From Galerina marginata (lineage: Eukaryota > Basidiomycota > Agaricomycetes > Agaricales > Galerinaceae): DNA of 64,000 nucleotides. Positions within the stretch are counted from its first letter, which is position 1. Every line of letters starts with the position of its first letter. Positions 46,056 to 58,110 of this stretch are shown here, in pieces. The stretch is taken from positions 372,001-436,000 of the forward strand of contig JAECYW010000030.1 of NCBI GenBank assembly GCA_023014335.1, read 5' to 3'. A program made the position numbers and the translations under genes. The notes under the pieces are model-generated. The model saw nothing but the letters and a program-made list of their open reading frames with translations, was not told where the DNA came from and did not search any database.

Positions 46056-46559
46056 AGTCCACCTTAACGAAGAGAATCTTGACGCTGTTATGTCAATGGA
46101 TGACTGGTTTGATGTATATGGATTTATTGATCTTGCGACGCCTGTTGAACCAACCCGACAGCAAATTGAATTTACTTTGCAACACAATCAGGCCTTAGTG
46201 GCCGCGCACAAAATGAACGAATTTTGGTACCAAGTTTTGGGATAAGGTTTGTCAACATGAATTCGCGTTTTTCTGCGTGTACTGACACATACTAAGATCC
46301 TGACAATCTGAATCTCCGTAATTTGATGCTTTGTGCACCCATAGTTCAGCAAGTCTTCAGCGTGAACTGGTTGGGCCGCGGCGCGTTCAATTGTAGCTCT
46401 TATTTTGCTGGAGAACTCAGGTTCTGCTTGTTACAATCTGACTTACCTACCTACCAGACTGCAAGCCTATACGTTCCCCCGTAGTGGAGTATCACCCCTG
46501 TGTCTCACCATAATAGATGGGGGTTGACTACTAAACGGAATACAGCCCTATCCCTGCTA
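46056..46559. other. downstream of the NRPS, one unexplained open frame
   Basis: From about 46035 to 46244 a different plus frame stays open (RVVEVHLNEENL.. to ..EFWYQVLG). It may be a shifted natural tail of the synthetase or a piece of another gene. Nothing else was seen. Confidence 0.35.
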
Positions 46560-47990
46560 TTAGGCCTCATACGAGCTGCGATTGTCCGAACTCCTTTCTA
46601 GTTGCCGAATAGAAGCCCCGAAGTTGTTAAAATGCTTTTCAGCTAGGATGCGTTCAGCCTTTTTCAATTTGTCTTTCTTTGGCACTGGCAGTTCTCGGAC
46701 AGAGGCGTCGTTTGAAGGCGCTAAGATTGGAAGTGAAGGAAATACAATAGATCCTCCTTGTCGTGATAGACACGGTGAGCAGGGTAGGCGGCGACCGGCG
46801 GCAAGACGGTCCAAGCGAGACAAATCGGGGCGAGATGGATCCAGGATGGGTTCCCATACTGGACATTAATGCAGGCAATGCAGCACGACTTTTCAGTGAT
46901 GACCAGTGCCTTGGATTTGTCTATAAAATACAGGGAGATTTGCTTCTTTTTAAAAGGTTACCTGACGGAGTAACGAGAGCTGCAAGAAATCAGCGAGTAA
47001 CACTAAAAAAGACTCACATTTGAGATATGTTTCTGCGGTTTTGACCTGTTAGGAACAAAGATGACACCACGGCCAATTGTGTCTGGGTTCCTTCCCACAC
47101 GCCCTTTCTCCTGCCGATCCTCGTCAAGTGTCGGAGCAAATTCAAGGGAAAGACTATCCAGAAGCGTCTTCGCATTGAACCCATTAGAAAACGGAGATCG
47201 GTCTCAATCAGATGTATCGTCTCCTGGTTGTATTTTGGCGTGCAAATTGCATGGTAGATTCGAGCTCGTATAAGCTTGTCGGCCCCATCTGGTTGAGCGC
47301 GCCAGAGATAAGTATGTACGCTCAGAACCTGCCGAAGCGCTTGGCAGTGTATCGTTGTCTTTCGTCCGCTGGCCAGGTATGGAAGTAACTTGGGAAACTT
47401 GTCGCCAGTCATTCCTGCAGCCGTGAATTGGATGCTAAATTGGGTATTCGGACGCTCGTTGGATCTCCTAATAAGTTTGAAGCTTCCCTCAAAAAAGCCA
47501 AGACCCTTGCAAACATCTTCGGTTGGTAAACCAGGTTCAAGAGTTGCTGTGAGACCCAGAATGGAAATCGACAAAGGAAACCGACCCCGCAAGAAAGTTC
47601 CAATGAGCCTGAATGCAGGACGAAAAGAAAGTCCCCAAGAGTTGATCAGATGAGCTTCGTCGACGCAGGCAAATAAAACATTGGATCGAAAGGTAGAGCC
47701 TTCTGTAATTTCCCGCCATTCCTTGTCACGAAGATGCTCCGGGTCCACAAAGACAACCTGCCACCGAACGCACTCCTTAAGGTTTCCGCGCAGTAAGAAA
47801 AGCCAGATACGTTCAGCTTGGAAAGTTCGTCAACCTAGAAAGCGGTGAGCAATGAACGGAAAGAGGAGAAGACTAACACACAATATTATTTACAAGGCCC
47901 TTTGTTGGCGTGATTACAATCCTAATAGGCTTTGCTCGAGTAAATCGTCATGGGCGTAAACTCAAACAGCAGACGAAAATGAGAGGCTGC
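46560..47990 (-). pseudogene. RecQ-like DEAD/DEAH helicase, truncated
   Basis: Agarics carry many RecQ-like helicases of this kind, some near chromosome ends. On the minus strand, motif Ia (VITPTKGLVNNI, ~47900) leads to VVFVDPEHLRDKEW, motif II as DEAHLINSWG, and motif III as LGLTATLEPG. A TTIHCQ motif-IV-like strand follows in 47748-47014. A Lys-rich helix (PKKDKLKKAERILAEK, ending at 46560) looks like the usual C-terminus. No Walker A (GKT/S) is found upstream of motif Ia, where the WD40 gene begins, so the 5' part is missing and ATP binding is not possible. The second RecA lobe is also poorly preserved. Confidence 0.55.
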
Positions 47991-48072
47991 TTTATTGGAA
48001 ACGGAAATATACACAGCGGAACATGCGTTTTACTCTGGCCATGGTTTCATTATCGACAGATGCCACCTCTCC

Positions 48073-50048
48073 CTACCCCAGATCCGGTTTGGAGGTGGAT
48101 TCGGAAGTAACTTCTTCGGAGTCCTGGGAAATAACCTCTCTCAATACGGGCGAGGAGTGCGTGCCCTGTGCGGTTCGCCCCTCCAGCTGCATCAGAACGT
48201 CCTGCGGGAGTCGCATCAGAACATCGTGAGGGATAACAAACGCATCTTCCCTCTTCAACGCCTTGGACGGTCCGCTCAGTGTCTTCTCCGCCACAGACTT
48301 GATTCTCGCAAATATCCCGCACAGCTCCTTAGATCGGCCCTTCAGTTTGGAATTCTGCTTGTATAGCATTACTGAGGATAACTTGCTCACCTTTTGCGAT
48401 GCCGGTAACCATCCTGGTGAAGTAACTGCTAGGATAAAATTCAAAAAGAGAAGGATGATAACCAGGCTGGTTTCTCCACGTCTCTCGTCGGTACGCTTCT
48501 TCTGCAGTAACGCTTGCTGTGTCTGTAGACCGCAAACGTTGATTAGTTGATAGGAACTGCGTTGACGCACAACATTCACAGATGACTTGCCGGCTTCTCC
48601 CAGACACATATTGACGGTATATCATCAGAAGAGCCAGTGATGATGATGTGACGGCTCTCCCAACTTGCGGCCTGGGGAAAGTTATATGAGGGGTTTTGGA
48701 AAGAAGGCCGGACTCAAATCTTACTAAAATTGCCTGGACGAGAGTTGTTGATTTTCCATGAATCAACCACTGAGCGGGCTGCTGCGATGATTTCATATCA
48801 AAAACGTAGACCCGCCCATGGTCACTGCCGCCAACAACAACTGTTCCCCTCTCACCAAACACCGCCATTGTAACGAAATTGCCTTGCGATGATACTTCAA
48901 AAGTGTGGAGAGGGGTAGAACGATGAATCGGATAAACATCAAAACCAGATCGCATGTTGTCGACGACAATGTTCTTCTCAAATTCATCCACGTCAACATT
49001 CCCGCTGTTCAATCGGTCAAATCAGAGAGAAAAATAATGAAGCAGTGAAAAATGTACATAGCGGATTTGAGGGTTCTAGAGCTCTTGAGAGCAGCAGTCT
49101 GCGCATCTCGACAGGTGCTGTACTTCATCAGTATGCATTTAATAGCTAGCCAATTTGAGCACTCACATCTCTCCACTTTCAAGAGCATACACAATAATGT
49201 CTTCTCCTCTATTGATAAAGCAGGCGGAACGAGGAATTGCCTCGTCCAATTCAACAGTCCACAAGTGAGATATTTCTGAAGTTTAGAAACGGTCAGAACC
49301 ACGGCTCAGGAATTTAACCATTACGGGCTCATTACCTTCCCCACCAAGTCGAAACATCTTGATTTTTCCATGGTGGCTAGTGAAAATAACTCGGAAGTTG
49401 ACAGGATCAAAGGACATAGCTTCAACGCTGTCTCCGGAATCGAAGACCTGCACGTCCGAGCCCTCAACAAAACGGTCCTGGTAAAAGATGAGAAAAGTCA
49501 ATTAAACCGTGAAGCGCCTAATCGATTAGACTTACCCTCTTTCTTTGCCGCTTGAAAATTGCCACCCGCCCTCTACCAGTCCCAATACATAAAAGACCGC
49601 TCCCAGGACCATTGTTGTCCAGCCGTATCCATTGGACGCGCGTAACTTGGCCCCAACGACCTGCCCTGTCGAAGAGCGTCTCTCTCAGTTTGTAAGAGGT
49701 AAGATCCCAAATTTTGACCATCTCGTCGTCGCCTACAAGGAGCTCAATCATGGGTGGCTTTTACACTGACAAGAAACGCACCTCCACTGGCTAGGAGTTC
49801 GGATTCTCCAATGAGGGCAAAGCAATTAATCGGGCCACGGTGACCCTCCATTTTCGCAGCAAAACGGTAACTCTGTAAACAAAATTAAGGACCAATGAGT
49901 CGAACAAAAATAGAAGTTTAAAGTTGAAGGTTTAACAGACTTGTGCAGGCGAAAACAGGCGCTTCCAGGACTGCTGCAAAAGAGTCTCCATTTCTTCAAT
50001 TGACAGCAACTTGCAGTTTGTGCGATGTGCGACGCCTGAAGTTGTCAT
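48073..50048 (-). CDS. WD40 repeat protein with C-terminal membrane anchor
   Basis: The minus-strand gene starts MTTSGVAHRTN at 50048 and splices through seven or more exons. It shows beta-propeller blades: GHRGPINCFALIGE..LASGGDDEMVKIWDL, LCIGTGRGRVAIF, VIFTSHHGKIKMF, VVVGGSDHGRVYVFD and a last IIITGSSDDIPSICVWE. A hydrophobic helix (SLVIILLFLNFILAV) then anchors the C-terminus, followed by ~100 mostly polar residues ending at 48073. The intron before the membrane segment (48590-48523) appears to use a GC-AG border (GCAAGT..CTACAG). With a GT-only model the protein would stop at ASHL, just before the helix. The family is common in agarics and of unknown role. No lesion was found, unlike its neighbours. 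Confidence 0.7.
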
Positions 50049-50617
50049 TGTTGGCAATCTGTTGGCAATCTGTTTTTAAACGAGAGGTCGAGTCATACCT
50101 GAGACGTGAGTGTTGAGATAAGGGGAACATCTCGGCACTCGTCCTCTCCCATGAGTGAAAGGGCACTGGGGTTGTTAGTCGCATGACTCATTTTCTTCCA
50201 AACGCCCGATGATCGGAAGCTGGGCCGATGTGATTCCCGAACTTGGCAACAGGAGTGGGGTCGCTGGGAACTTGGGTCATGAGAACGACTCCCGCTGATG
50301 AAACTCTCGTTTATAACCATAGGGTGCTAGGTACTCGCTCTGCAAGATTTTTATTGGGAGGAATGTCCAACAGCTACGGTGCACTGTTGAGGAGTCCAAG
50401 AAGGAATCGTACACGCTCGAGACTCGAGAAAGCTCTGAGGAGGATCCCCAGGCGCTTCGTGACGCAGGTGTCTCCTCCACCGTTTGCCACACCCACCCTC
50501 CGAAGTCTAGAATTGCGACCTTGCCAGATCACGAGCCCACGCAGGATGGAAGCTGGTGTGGACGGTAGTAATGGAGCTTAATTTCACAAAGCGAGAATGT
50601 AGACTCGATGTCCATTG
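50049..50617. other. intergenic or decayed NRPS start
   Basis: Plus-strand open frames here (for example 50340-50540) might be a degraded upstream part of the adenylation domain, but no core motif is recognisable. It also holds the promoter of the minus-strand WD40 gene. Confidence 0.35.
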
Positions 50618-52084
50618 TCCATTCCTCAACCCCACGCTCAGGGTGACCTTATCACAGCAATTGCATTCGATGTTCATCTAGCCGAGACGTTTGTTCCTAT
50701 CGCACTGGGAATGCCCCTCCTCAGTGCTCGTCGGTCCCAGCTTCTTGAACACCTTCCAAGCTACGTCAACAAACTTGGAGTCACACATTTGGGGATCGTG
50801 CCAAGTTTGATCGAGGCTACTCTAAACGCCACCCAAGGGGATATGGAAGGAAATGAAATGGCGTTGAAATATATGGCTAGCGGAGGTGAAAAAATGAGTG
50901 ACTCTGTAAGTGTCGCCATATATACGTAGTTGTAGAATCTCATTGGAACCTTTCTAGATTCTCGACAAATGGGCCGACCATCCTCAAATACGCCTTGCCA
51001 ATTTTTATGGGCCAAGCGAAGTCACTATTGGTTGCTGTGCTAGATATATGTCGTCTACTACACCAAGATCGAATATCGGAAGACCTTTCGCGAATGTTTC
51101 TGCCTATGTGAGTTTCTAGGAGTCATTAAACACTCGTGGAAACATATTCATTGCCGTTAGGTCGTTGACTCGGGGATGCACATTCTTCTCCGGGGTGCCA
51201 TTGGAGAGTTGGTCGTGGAAGGTCCATTGGTTGGACGTGGGTATCACGGCAGACCCGACCTTACCGCCAAAGTCTTCCTGAATTGGCCCAGAAAAGATTG
51301 TTGGGCCTACCGAACTGGTGATTTAGTCCGTGAGTGTCTTTCATCAGATATGGGAATTCCTCTAGTTCATCTCTGCTCTACAGGAATGATGCCTGACTCT
51401 AGTATCGAAATTCTTGGACGAATCGACACGCAGATTAAATTACGAGGTGTCCGTATCGAATCGGAGGGTATTTCCGCGATTATTCGCAGGGCAGTGCCTT
51501 CATCCGACGCCTTCAATGTCGACGCCACCACCATCCTCGCAAAACACCCTGTAATCAACGTGGACCAACTGGTGTCGTTCATAACGTGGGATAAACCACT
51601 GCCCGTATCAGTTCGCAATTCCAAAAGGCCGTACATATCTGTACCGCCTATGGGTTTACTGAAAGAAATAAAGGCGACATGTGAATCGGAGCTCCCAGCT
51701 TACATGCGACCCAGTCACTTCATTCCTCTCAGTTGGCTTCCTTTGAGTTCTAATGGCAAGACGGATACAAAGCTACTTGCCGACCTTTTCAAGAATCTCA
51801 GCCTTGAAGAAATTGCCAAACTTTCGATTTCTCCTGGTGGGGAAAATTTAAGACAATGCACCGAGATAGAAATGAAGCTTGTCGACGTCCTTCGAAATCA
51901 CCTCACGCTGCCACTCGAGAACCCTCATCCTGGAATCAATGTTTTTGAATGTGGGTTAGACTCTATCGGGGTCATAAAATTTACGTCCGCCCTCAAGTAT
52001 GCATTCAAGATCAAAATAACGCCATCACAAGTTATGAAAACCCCTCGCATCCAAAAGATTTGCAGGTCAACACAGGGGTTCTAA
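50618..52084 (+). pseudogene. NRPS adenylation-thiolation fragment (ferrichrome synthetase type)
   Basis: Four exons splice in frame (introns at ~50907-50958, ~51112-51160, ~51330-51383). Present motifs are YMASGGEK, NFYGPSE (A5), IGRPFANVSAYVVD, GELVVEGPLVGRGY, YRTGDLVR (A7), GRIDTQIKLRGVRIE (A8), SSNGKTD (A10) and then a thiolation site CGLDSIG. Absent are the first half of the adenylation domain and a start codon; the frame upstream of 50643 has no ATG. It ends with a stop (STQGF, 52084) just where a linker to a condensation domain should begin. The piece that would follow lies 10 kb upstream on the same strand at 40.9 kb. The carrier Ser is intact, but without the front half the domain cannot activate an amino acid. 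Confidence 0.75.
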
Positions 52085-53330
52085 GATACAGTGGGGGATT
52101 AACTTTTTTCCTTTTAATGTGCACCCTCGTTTTTCTCGCTTATTAAGTTCGACTTGACATATGTTGGCCTTTGTAAATTGTTAGGCTAGGAAAACAAGAC
52201 ACACAGATGTACGCCACCTTTAACCCAGCTCCAGGGGCCGCGCCAGCAACACCAGCGTCGCTTTAATCTCTCTCTCCATCTATGTTTGTGTTGTTCCAGT
52301 CCGGCTCGGCTTCCCTTCCCGGAAGGTTTTCGGGATCGCCATTGAGGTCATCAACAAAAAGACACTGAGGTCCCGGGGCATCCGCTTGTTGCTCATGTAT
52401 GTGAGCCGAATGCAGAGGCACAATGTCGGTCTATTTGTGTTGTGAGTAAAGGGTTGCTAAATCAAAAGCAATTATCGGACACGATTACTTGCGCCACTCA
52501 TTTTCGTACAACATGGATATCGAGGTTATGAAACAAGTAGATAGTCACGAGTTCACCCAGGAGCACTATTAAGGGAACCTGCAAAATGTGCTAAGCCAAG
52601 TCAAAGGATGACAGACAAACGATGACCTACCATTTCGATTATATGTTTACAATTGCCGCCGTAGGCCTACAACTGGGTGTGAGTGTTTATCATGGCCTCG
52701 AGTTCCAGGTACCGCAATCGGTCCTACTAGAATAATAGATTAGTAGACTCCCATATGCAGTAGACATTCGTCTCAGGTCATCATTCAGCATTATGGCGGA
52801 TACGGCCCCTTTCCGTTATTTGGATGTCCAGGAGTTGGTAATGTTGAAGACTAAGACGAGGTATTCAGCGGCGAACGAGCTTAGGTCCGCCGCGTCAACG
52901 GGTCACAGCTGACTGCCCAGAAGAAGATAATATGTCAGTCATACAATTATGTTTAGCAAATAAATCGGCGCACCCATGCTCGTCTGGAGATAGCAAGATC
53001 CTCCTGCTCCTCATCACCACATCACATCTTCAACGGTCGAGACTTCCGAGCGGTCCAGTTCAATGCACCGAGGTACTAGTATCAGTCGGCGTAGCCGACG
53101 CAGATCAGCGACCCGCTGGATCGGGTTACCATGGAAGTTTGCTTGTTGGTCAGAGAACTTGGTTTGTGCGCCAATGCAAGCATGGCATATATGAGTCTTT
53201 CTCTTTTCTTGGACCACATAGAAAGAGTGGGTTCGATGTGTGGTGTATGTTGAAATGCGTGATGTATGAAGATTGATGTAAGCAAGAAGAAAGAAATGCA
53301 ACTTCGGAGCGAAGGGGATTTTGCGACAAT
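52085..53330. other. intergenic, no gene recognised
   Basis: No domain-bearing exon was found. Open frames at 52932-53276 (plus) and 53014-53437 (minus) overlap each other and look random. The right edge holds the 3' end of the transporter pseudogene. Confidence 0.4.
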
Positions 53331-55228
53331 CTAACTAGAAGCTTTCTCATCGACACTGCTTTCATGCCTGACTGCAGTCTCAGCCATTTTGACATCACCC
53401 ATGATGTCGCCCTTAGCAAGTGCGTGTTCTGGTTCACGGTTTCCCTCGACTGCTGTGATTCCGGTGTCGAGGGTGTGGCCGACTTCTTGCTCGAGACCGA
53501 CGTAGTCGTAGGCGAACTCGCCTATCTCAGCGTCGTCAATACCGAGGGTCTCAGCTTCCTCAGTGGCGCGGAGACGGCAACCTGGGATGAAGTGCATTGT
53601 CCATAGAATGATTGTCTGACGAGGAGAGGATAAGCATTGGAAAACGGTGTTGGAAGAGGAGAAGGATGCTTACTGTCTTGACAATTCGACGAAAGAGTAG
53701 GACAATCCAGCAATGGAATCTGCAAGTTGATGACCGAGCTGGATCCAATTGTAGTCGAGCCAACCACCAGGAATCACGGTAACACCGTCAAATCCAGCGA
53801 CGCTAGCTTGCGCGACGAGACCGGTCAGAATGTTTCCAACGATGCCTCCGACTGCGTAACTGGCAAAGATCTGGTGTCCGAATTAAATAATGTTGGTCAA
53901 CCACAACTTTACGAAAGAAGAACGTACATCCAGAGTATTGTCGTATCCAATGACGAACTTGAGTTGGGTGGCAAAATTGCAAGCCGTTCCGCCAAGAACA
54001 CCGAAAGCAACAGCGGCAGGTGCGCAGACGAAACCAGAGGCGGGGGTGATAGCTACGAGACCAGAAACGGCGCCAGAGCGGAAACCAACTGCACTCCACT
54101 TCTTTGCAAGTCGGTAATCCTAGAAAAGAAAAGAGCGGTTAGTTTGGAATAGTTGAGGAAAAGAAAAAAATCAACTAACCCAGAGCATCCAGGTTAAACC
54201 ACCAACAGAGGCCGCAAGGTTGGTAACTTTGCAAGCTTGAACAGCACGGAGGTTGGCGGAGAGAGCTGATCGTCCACTGAAGCCAAACCATCCAAACCAG
54301 AGGAACACTGTGCCTAGGATAACATATGCCGTGTTATGGGATTTGTACACAAGTCGCTTGGTTCCGTAGTCGCGGTGTCTACCAAGGTAAATTGAGATGG
54401 CGAGCGCAGCTGTGCCGGAACTGATGTGGACGGGTGTTCCTCCTGTTGAATCAAGGCCACTCATGACGAAAGACCAGCCGTTCGAGTTCCATGTCCAGCA
54501 GGCGATGGGGTTACAGACGAGGGTGGTCCAGATGAAGATGAATATGAGGGTTGGGCAAAGACGACCGCGTTCGGCGATGGCACCGACGGCGAGGACAGCC
54601 CTGAAATGTGGAAACGGGTAAGGGGTTGGTCTGAAGAAAAGAAAAATTTCAACACACGTGATAGCCGCAAACATTCGCTGATAGATGCAAAAGAGGAGGG
54701 AGGGAATTCGCGTGCTGCCAATTGAAGGCTGGTCGAGAACACCTTTCAGACTGAAGTACTCTTAAGATAGGCATTCCGTAATTAGCAGATATTTTGGTCA
54801 GATGGATCAATAAAGAACTTACTCAAGTCTCCAATATAAGCACTGCCAGTTTAGCTAAAGGCCAATGAGAACCTCCAGAAAACCACTGAGTTTCGCGTTA
54901 GCCTGACGTAGTTCATGTAAATTAGAGTGGGAGAAACGCACTTGGAATTACACAACGGCTATGGACGCGGGTGATGTCCAAATCATCAAGAGCGCGTTCT
55001 TTCTGTGGAGAAGACCAGAATAGAACTGGCCAACGCCTGGAATCATAATACACACAAGGGCCGTCGAGTAAAGGACGAAGCCCATGTCGCCGAGGTTAAT
55101 GGTAACTGGAGTGCCATCGGCGCCATACACCACCAGGTCTCCAGCTACATAGACGGAGGAATAAACACCACAGAATTTTTTTGAAAGGAGAAGAGAAACT
55201 CACAAGCATCGTACGTGACGTTAACCAT
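53331..55228 (-). pseudogene. ammonium transporter (Amt/Mep) with nonsense codon and pore His lost
   Basis: Amt/Mep proteins carry ammonium across the plasma membrane. The minus-strand exons start MVNVTYDA (55228) and continue IPGVGQFYSGLL, GVLDQPSIGSTRIP, GGTPVHISSGTAALAISIYLG, VFLWFGWFGFSG, ITPASGF and GGIVGNILTG, to a hydrophilic tail rich in Glu ending at 53331. At 54851-54853 an in-frame TAA interrupts the segment FSLAFS*TGSAYIGDL, where a Glu codon is expected. The first pore His is kept (PVHIS). The second, normally ASHAVGG, reads ASYAVGG. The intron before TIILWTMHF has no in-phase donor, because a frame-changing GAATTGTCAAGACAG sits there. These lesions together point to a pseudogene. 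Otherwise the membrane segments are well preserved. Confidence 0.8.
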
Positions 55229-56901
55229 GGCGAAGCTGAGCTCGTGTGCAACGCGTCGTGCAAAGGGGCGGGAGCTTCCGCAAATGAGATGGTTTCTAGC
55301 GGGAATAAAGCTTGTGTCACATCATCACAGCCCACTCTCTTCCCATACTGAGGAGCTTTCCCTGATGATATTGATGTCGTTGGATCCCTACAAGCTGTGA
55401 GCAAGTTTAATTGAAGATGAAAGAAACGATAAACTTGCCTAAAGTTTATTGGGAACCTTGATATCAGACCCTGCAGGTCGCTCAGCAACGACCCGAAGTC
55501 CATACTCCCATCACATGTCCTCCCGCGGCTCGAGCTGCAGCTGCCAAACTAACGAACGAAGGGAACGGTAACGACAACCAGAGGCGACGGCAACAGCTAC
55601 GGGAGGTAGCCAAGATCACAGGTCGGCGGACAGTGATGCGACAATCGCAAGACGGAAGTTGGGGAGTAGGCGGGCAGGTGATGTTGGGTTACTGGGTGTT
55701 GACGTTGAGACGTCGAATCACGAGCTTGAGGTGCTGGAAAGAAGGTAAGTAATGATTTGACGACGAATTGAAGGGTTACTCACTTGGGTATTGTGAAAGG
55801 CCGTCTAATGGTTGTTTGATTCGACACATGCGACTGAGGGTCTGTAGTTTGGATGCCTAGTCGGGATGCGAAGGGAGAAGGTGTGTTATTGTGTACTCAA
55901 AGGCACAATTGGTCGTTTACAATCCTAATTCCGAGGTTAAGTAAGTTTTCGAGCTTTAAACAAACTTTTACTTACCTGTGGCAGCGGCGCCCTCGACAAC
56001 AAAGTTTGCATCCGTCAAGTCGATATCACGCCGGGGAACGCAAAACGAGCGAGGCTGGGGCGGACATATAGTACGAAGGGATGGAGATGATTCATCAAAT
56101 TCGGAGGTGGGATTCAGTGGGCAAGGAGGTGCGGAGCCATTGTATGCACCGCGGGCGATGTGCTGGGAAGACCACGATGGAAAGGAGCTCTGAAAGGAGG
56201 AAGAGGGATGGCGTTAATGCTTCATGGCGGCTAAAGAGGCGTACATGGGTTCGGGTTCTCTGTAAATGGCGACACCTAGTGCGAGTTTTCATGCAACGGC
56301 CATTGCATTGAACGATGGCGGATGGGGTTGCCCACCATCCTGTCTCTAAACTTACGGAGGCAGTTACATAGTTACTTTTGCGTCACGCGTCACACGGCCA
56401 TGATGAGCACTGTCCAAAGTTTGCAGATTCGCAGATCCTCAGGCCTCAAACTCAAGCTTCATGCGCATGCGTCAGCTCTACTTTCTCAAATCTCCAGGCA
56501 ATGCGTACGTAGCGTCAGCATGTCCAGCGGGGAACTACTCGTAACAGAGTCCGATGGTGGACGAGTCCAAACTACGCCTGTACTTTGTGACTGAGTGGAG
56601 TATGTACTTTTCTTGTATTCTTATCTGTGTGAAGTTGACTACGTCATAGGCTACCTTGTCCTCGTACTAACAGGGACCGCGCCAGTTAGAACTCGAGCCA
56701 GTGTCCCAGAAGTAGAGATACATTGTTCTATATTCGTAACGAGCGCGTTGCGACCTTACTTCGAGTGAATGAAACAACTCTTAAGAAGTTGGTTATCACT
56801 GGTCCTACCTTGCACTGCTGTCAAGCACTTTTTCCCCCTCCGTTAACAACACGCGCAGAGAGTTAATTAATCTGTACCACCCGGCCCAAAGGCAAGAGCT
56901 C
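55229..56901. other. 1.7-kb intergenic stretch
   Basis: Should hold the old promoter of the transporter (GC-rich, ~55500-55800). No recognisable exon or repeat was seen. Confidence 0.4.
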
Positions 56902-58110
56902 ATGTTAGAAAGGCGATGGGTGGTTGTAGTAGGAAATAGGGGCTCTGGTACGTGCACTCATTTACCATAATCCCACAACTTCGCCAGCTAATTATTTGTA
57001 GGGAAGTCTAACTTTGTCGCCCATTTCTCGGGGGTGAGTATGTTGCATGAGGTATTTGTTCGAAAGTTGAATGCAAGTCAAGGTCAACCCGGGTACTCCA
57101 ACTCTATGCCCAACAGAATGGACTATGACACCTTCCCAAAAATGGTCAGCAGAAGTCTCTATTTCGGGGCTATCTTCAATATACCTTCCTGCCTTACCTG
57201 TTCCGCGTCTGGTTGATGTTGCCATTGGTTGTTGTGACACCCCTCAAGATCTCTTGCTTCTAATCAAGAGGGCAGAATTAGCTGTCTTTTACCCACCTGC
57301 CGTTAGCGTGGATGAAATCCTCGCATACAACGAGGAGGAAGTGATGGACGCTTACTGCTTCTTCCTCCTTGCCGAAGGGTTGTACTCAGCGACCTTGATC
57401 AACATCAGGATCCAGTGCCCTGACTTTCTCCCATTTTCACTGAGTATTCTCGAGCTCCCAGGAAAGCATATAATATTAATTTTTTATGCTGTTCTTTCGA
57501 CTGACTGCCCGGCCCTGTCATACTCAATTCAGGTCTCAGAAACATTGGCTGTGAGAATACTGCTCGATCTCTCCGTCAACTCACACTATCCTGGATCGAA
57601 GATCATGAAGCCATCGTTGTTCCCGTTGTTCGTATTTCAGGCGAGTATTGATGTATTATTGTTCCGTATTACCATCTCACCCGCCTCCTAGAACCAGAAG
57701 AGGACGATTTTATTGTCAACTTAGTTCGGTCCAATATCAGATATTGTGCTCAAACCACAAGTGAGTTACAGCCTACGTTTGGGAAATATATGGCTCACCT
57801 CAGCAAAGTTATTCTGAATGTTGATACATCCCCGCATATCGCAAGTTCATGGGAACAAATACTGAACGGCACAAAAACCCGTTCATACCACATATTTTGC
57901 GTCCGTAAATTCGACCTTTCTGTTGCTTTCTCCTCCCGCCAAATAGAGGATATTTGGCGACAAGATTTGGTGTTTTTCCGAACAGCATGGCCATGGAGAT
58001 CTTACTCTGAAGAATTTTTTGGCATTCATACGATTCTCCAGGTCTGGAGGTCGTTGGATCTAGTTCATTTGCCTTCGGCTACAGTGCCTGTGGACCAGGG
58101 GAGAAGGTGA
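56902..58110 (+). pseudogene. dynamin-like GTPase fragment
   Basis: The plus strand opens with RRWVVVVGNRGSGKSNFV, a Walker A split by an intron at 56948-57001. It then follows the fungal dynamin-like pattern: TLCPTEW (TRCP-like switch I region), IKRAELAVFYPPAVSVDE, NIRIQCPDF and LELPG in place of DLPG. Further on, ILNGTKTRSYHIFCVR and FFRTAWPW match the region after the GTPase domain in the agaric proteins. The G4 motif (T/NKxD) is not found, frames alternate after ~57540, and the gene stops at 58110 without stalk or GED. It is a truncated and probably decayed copy. Dynamins of this agaric group have unknown roles. Confidence 0.5.
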
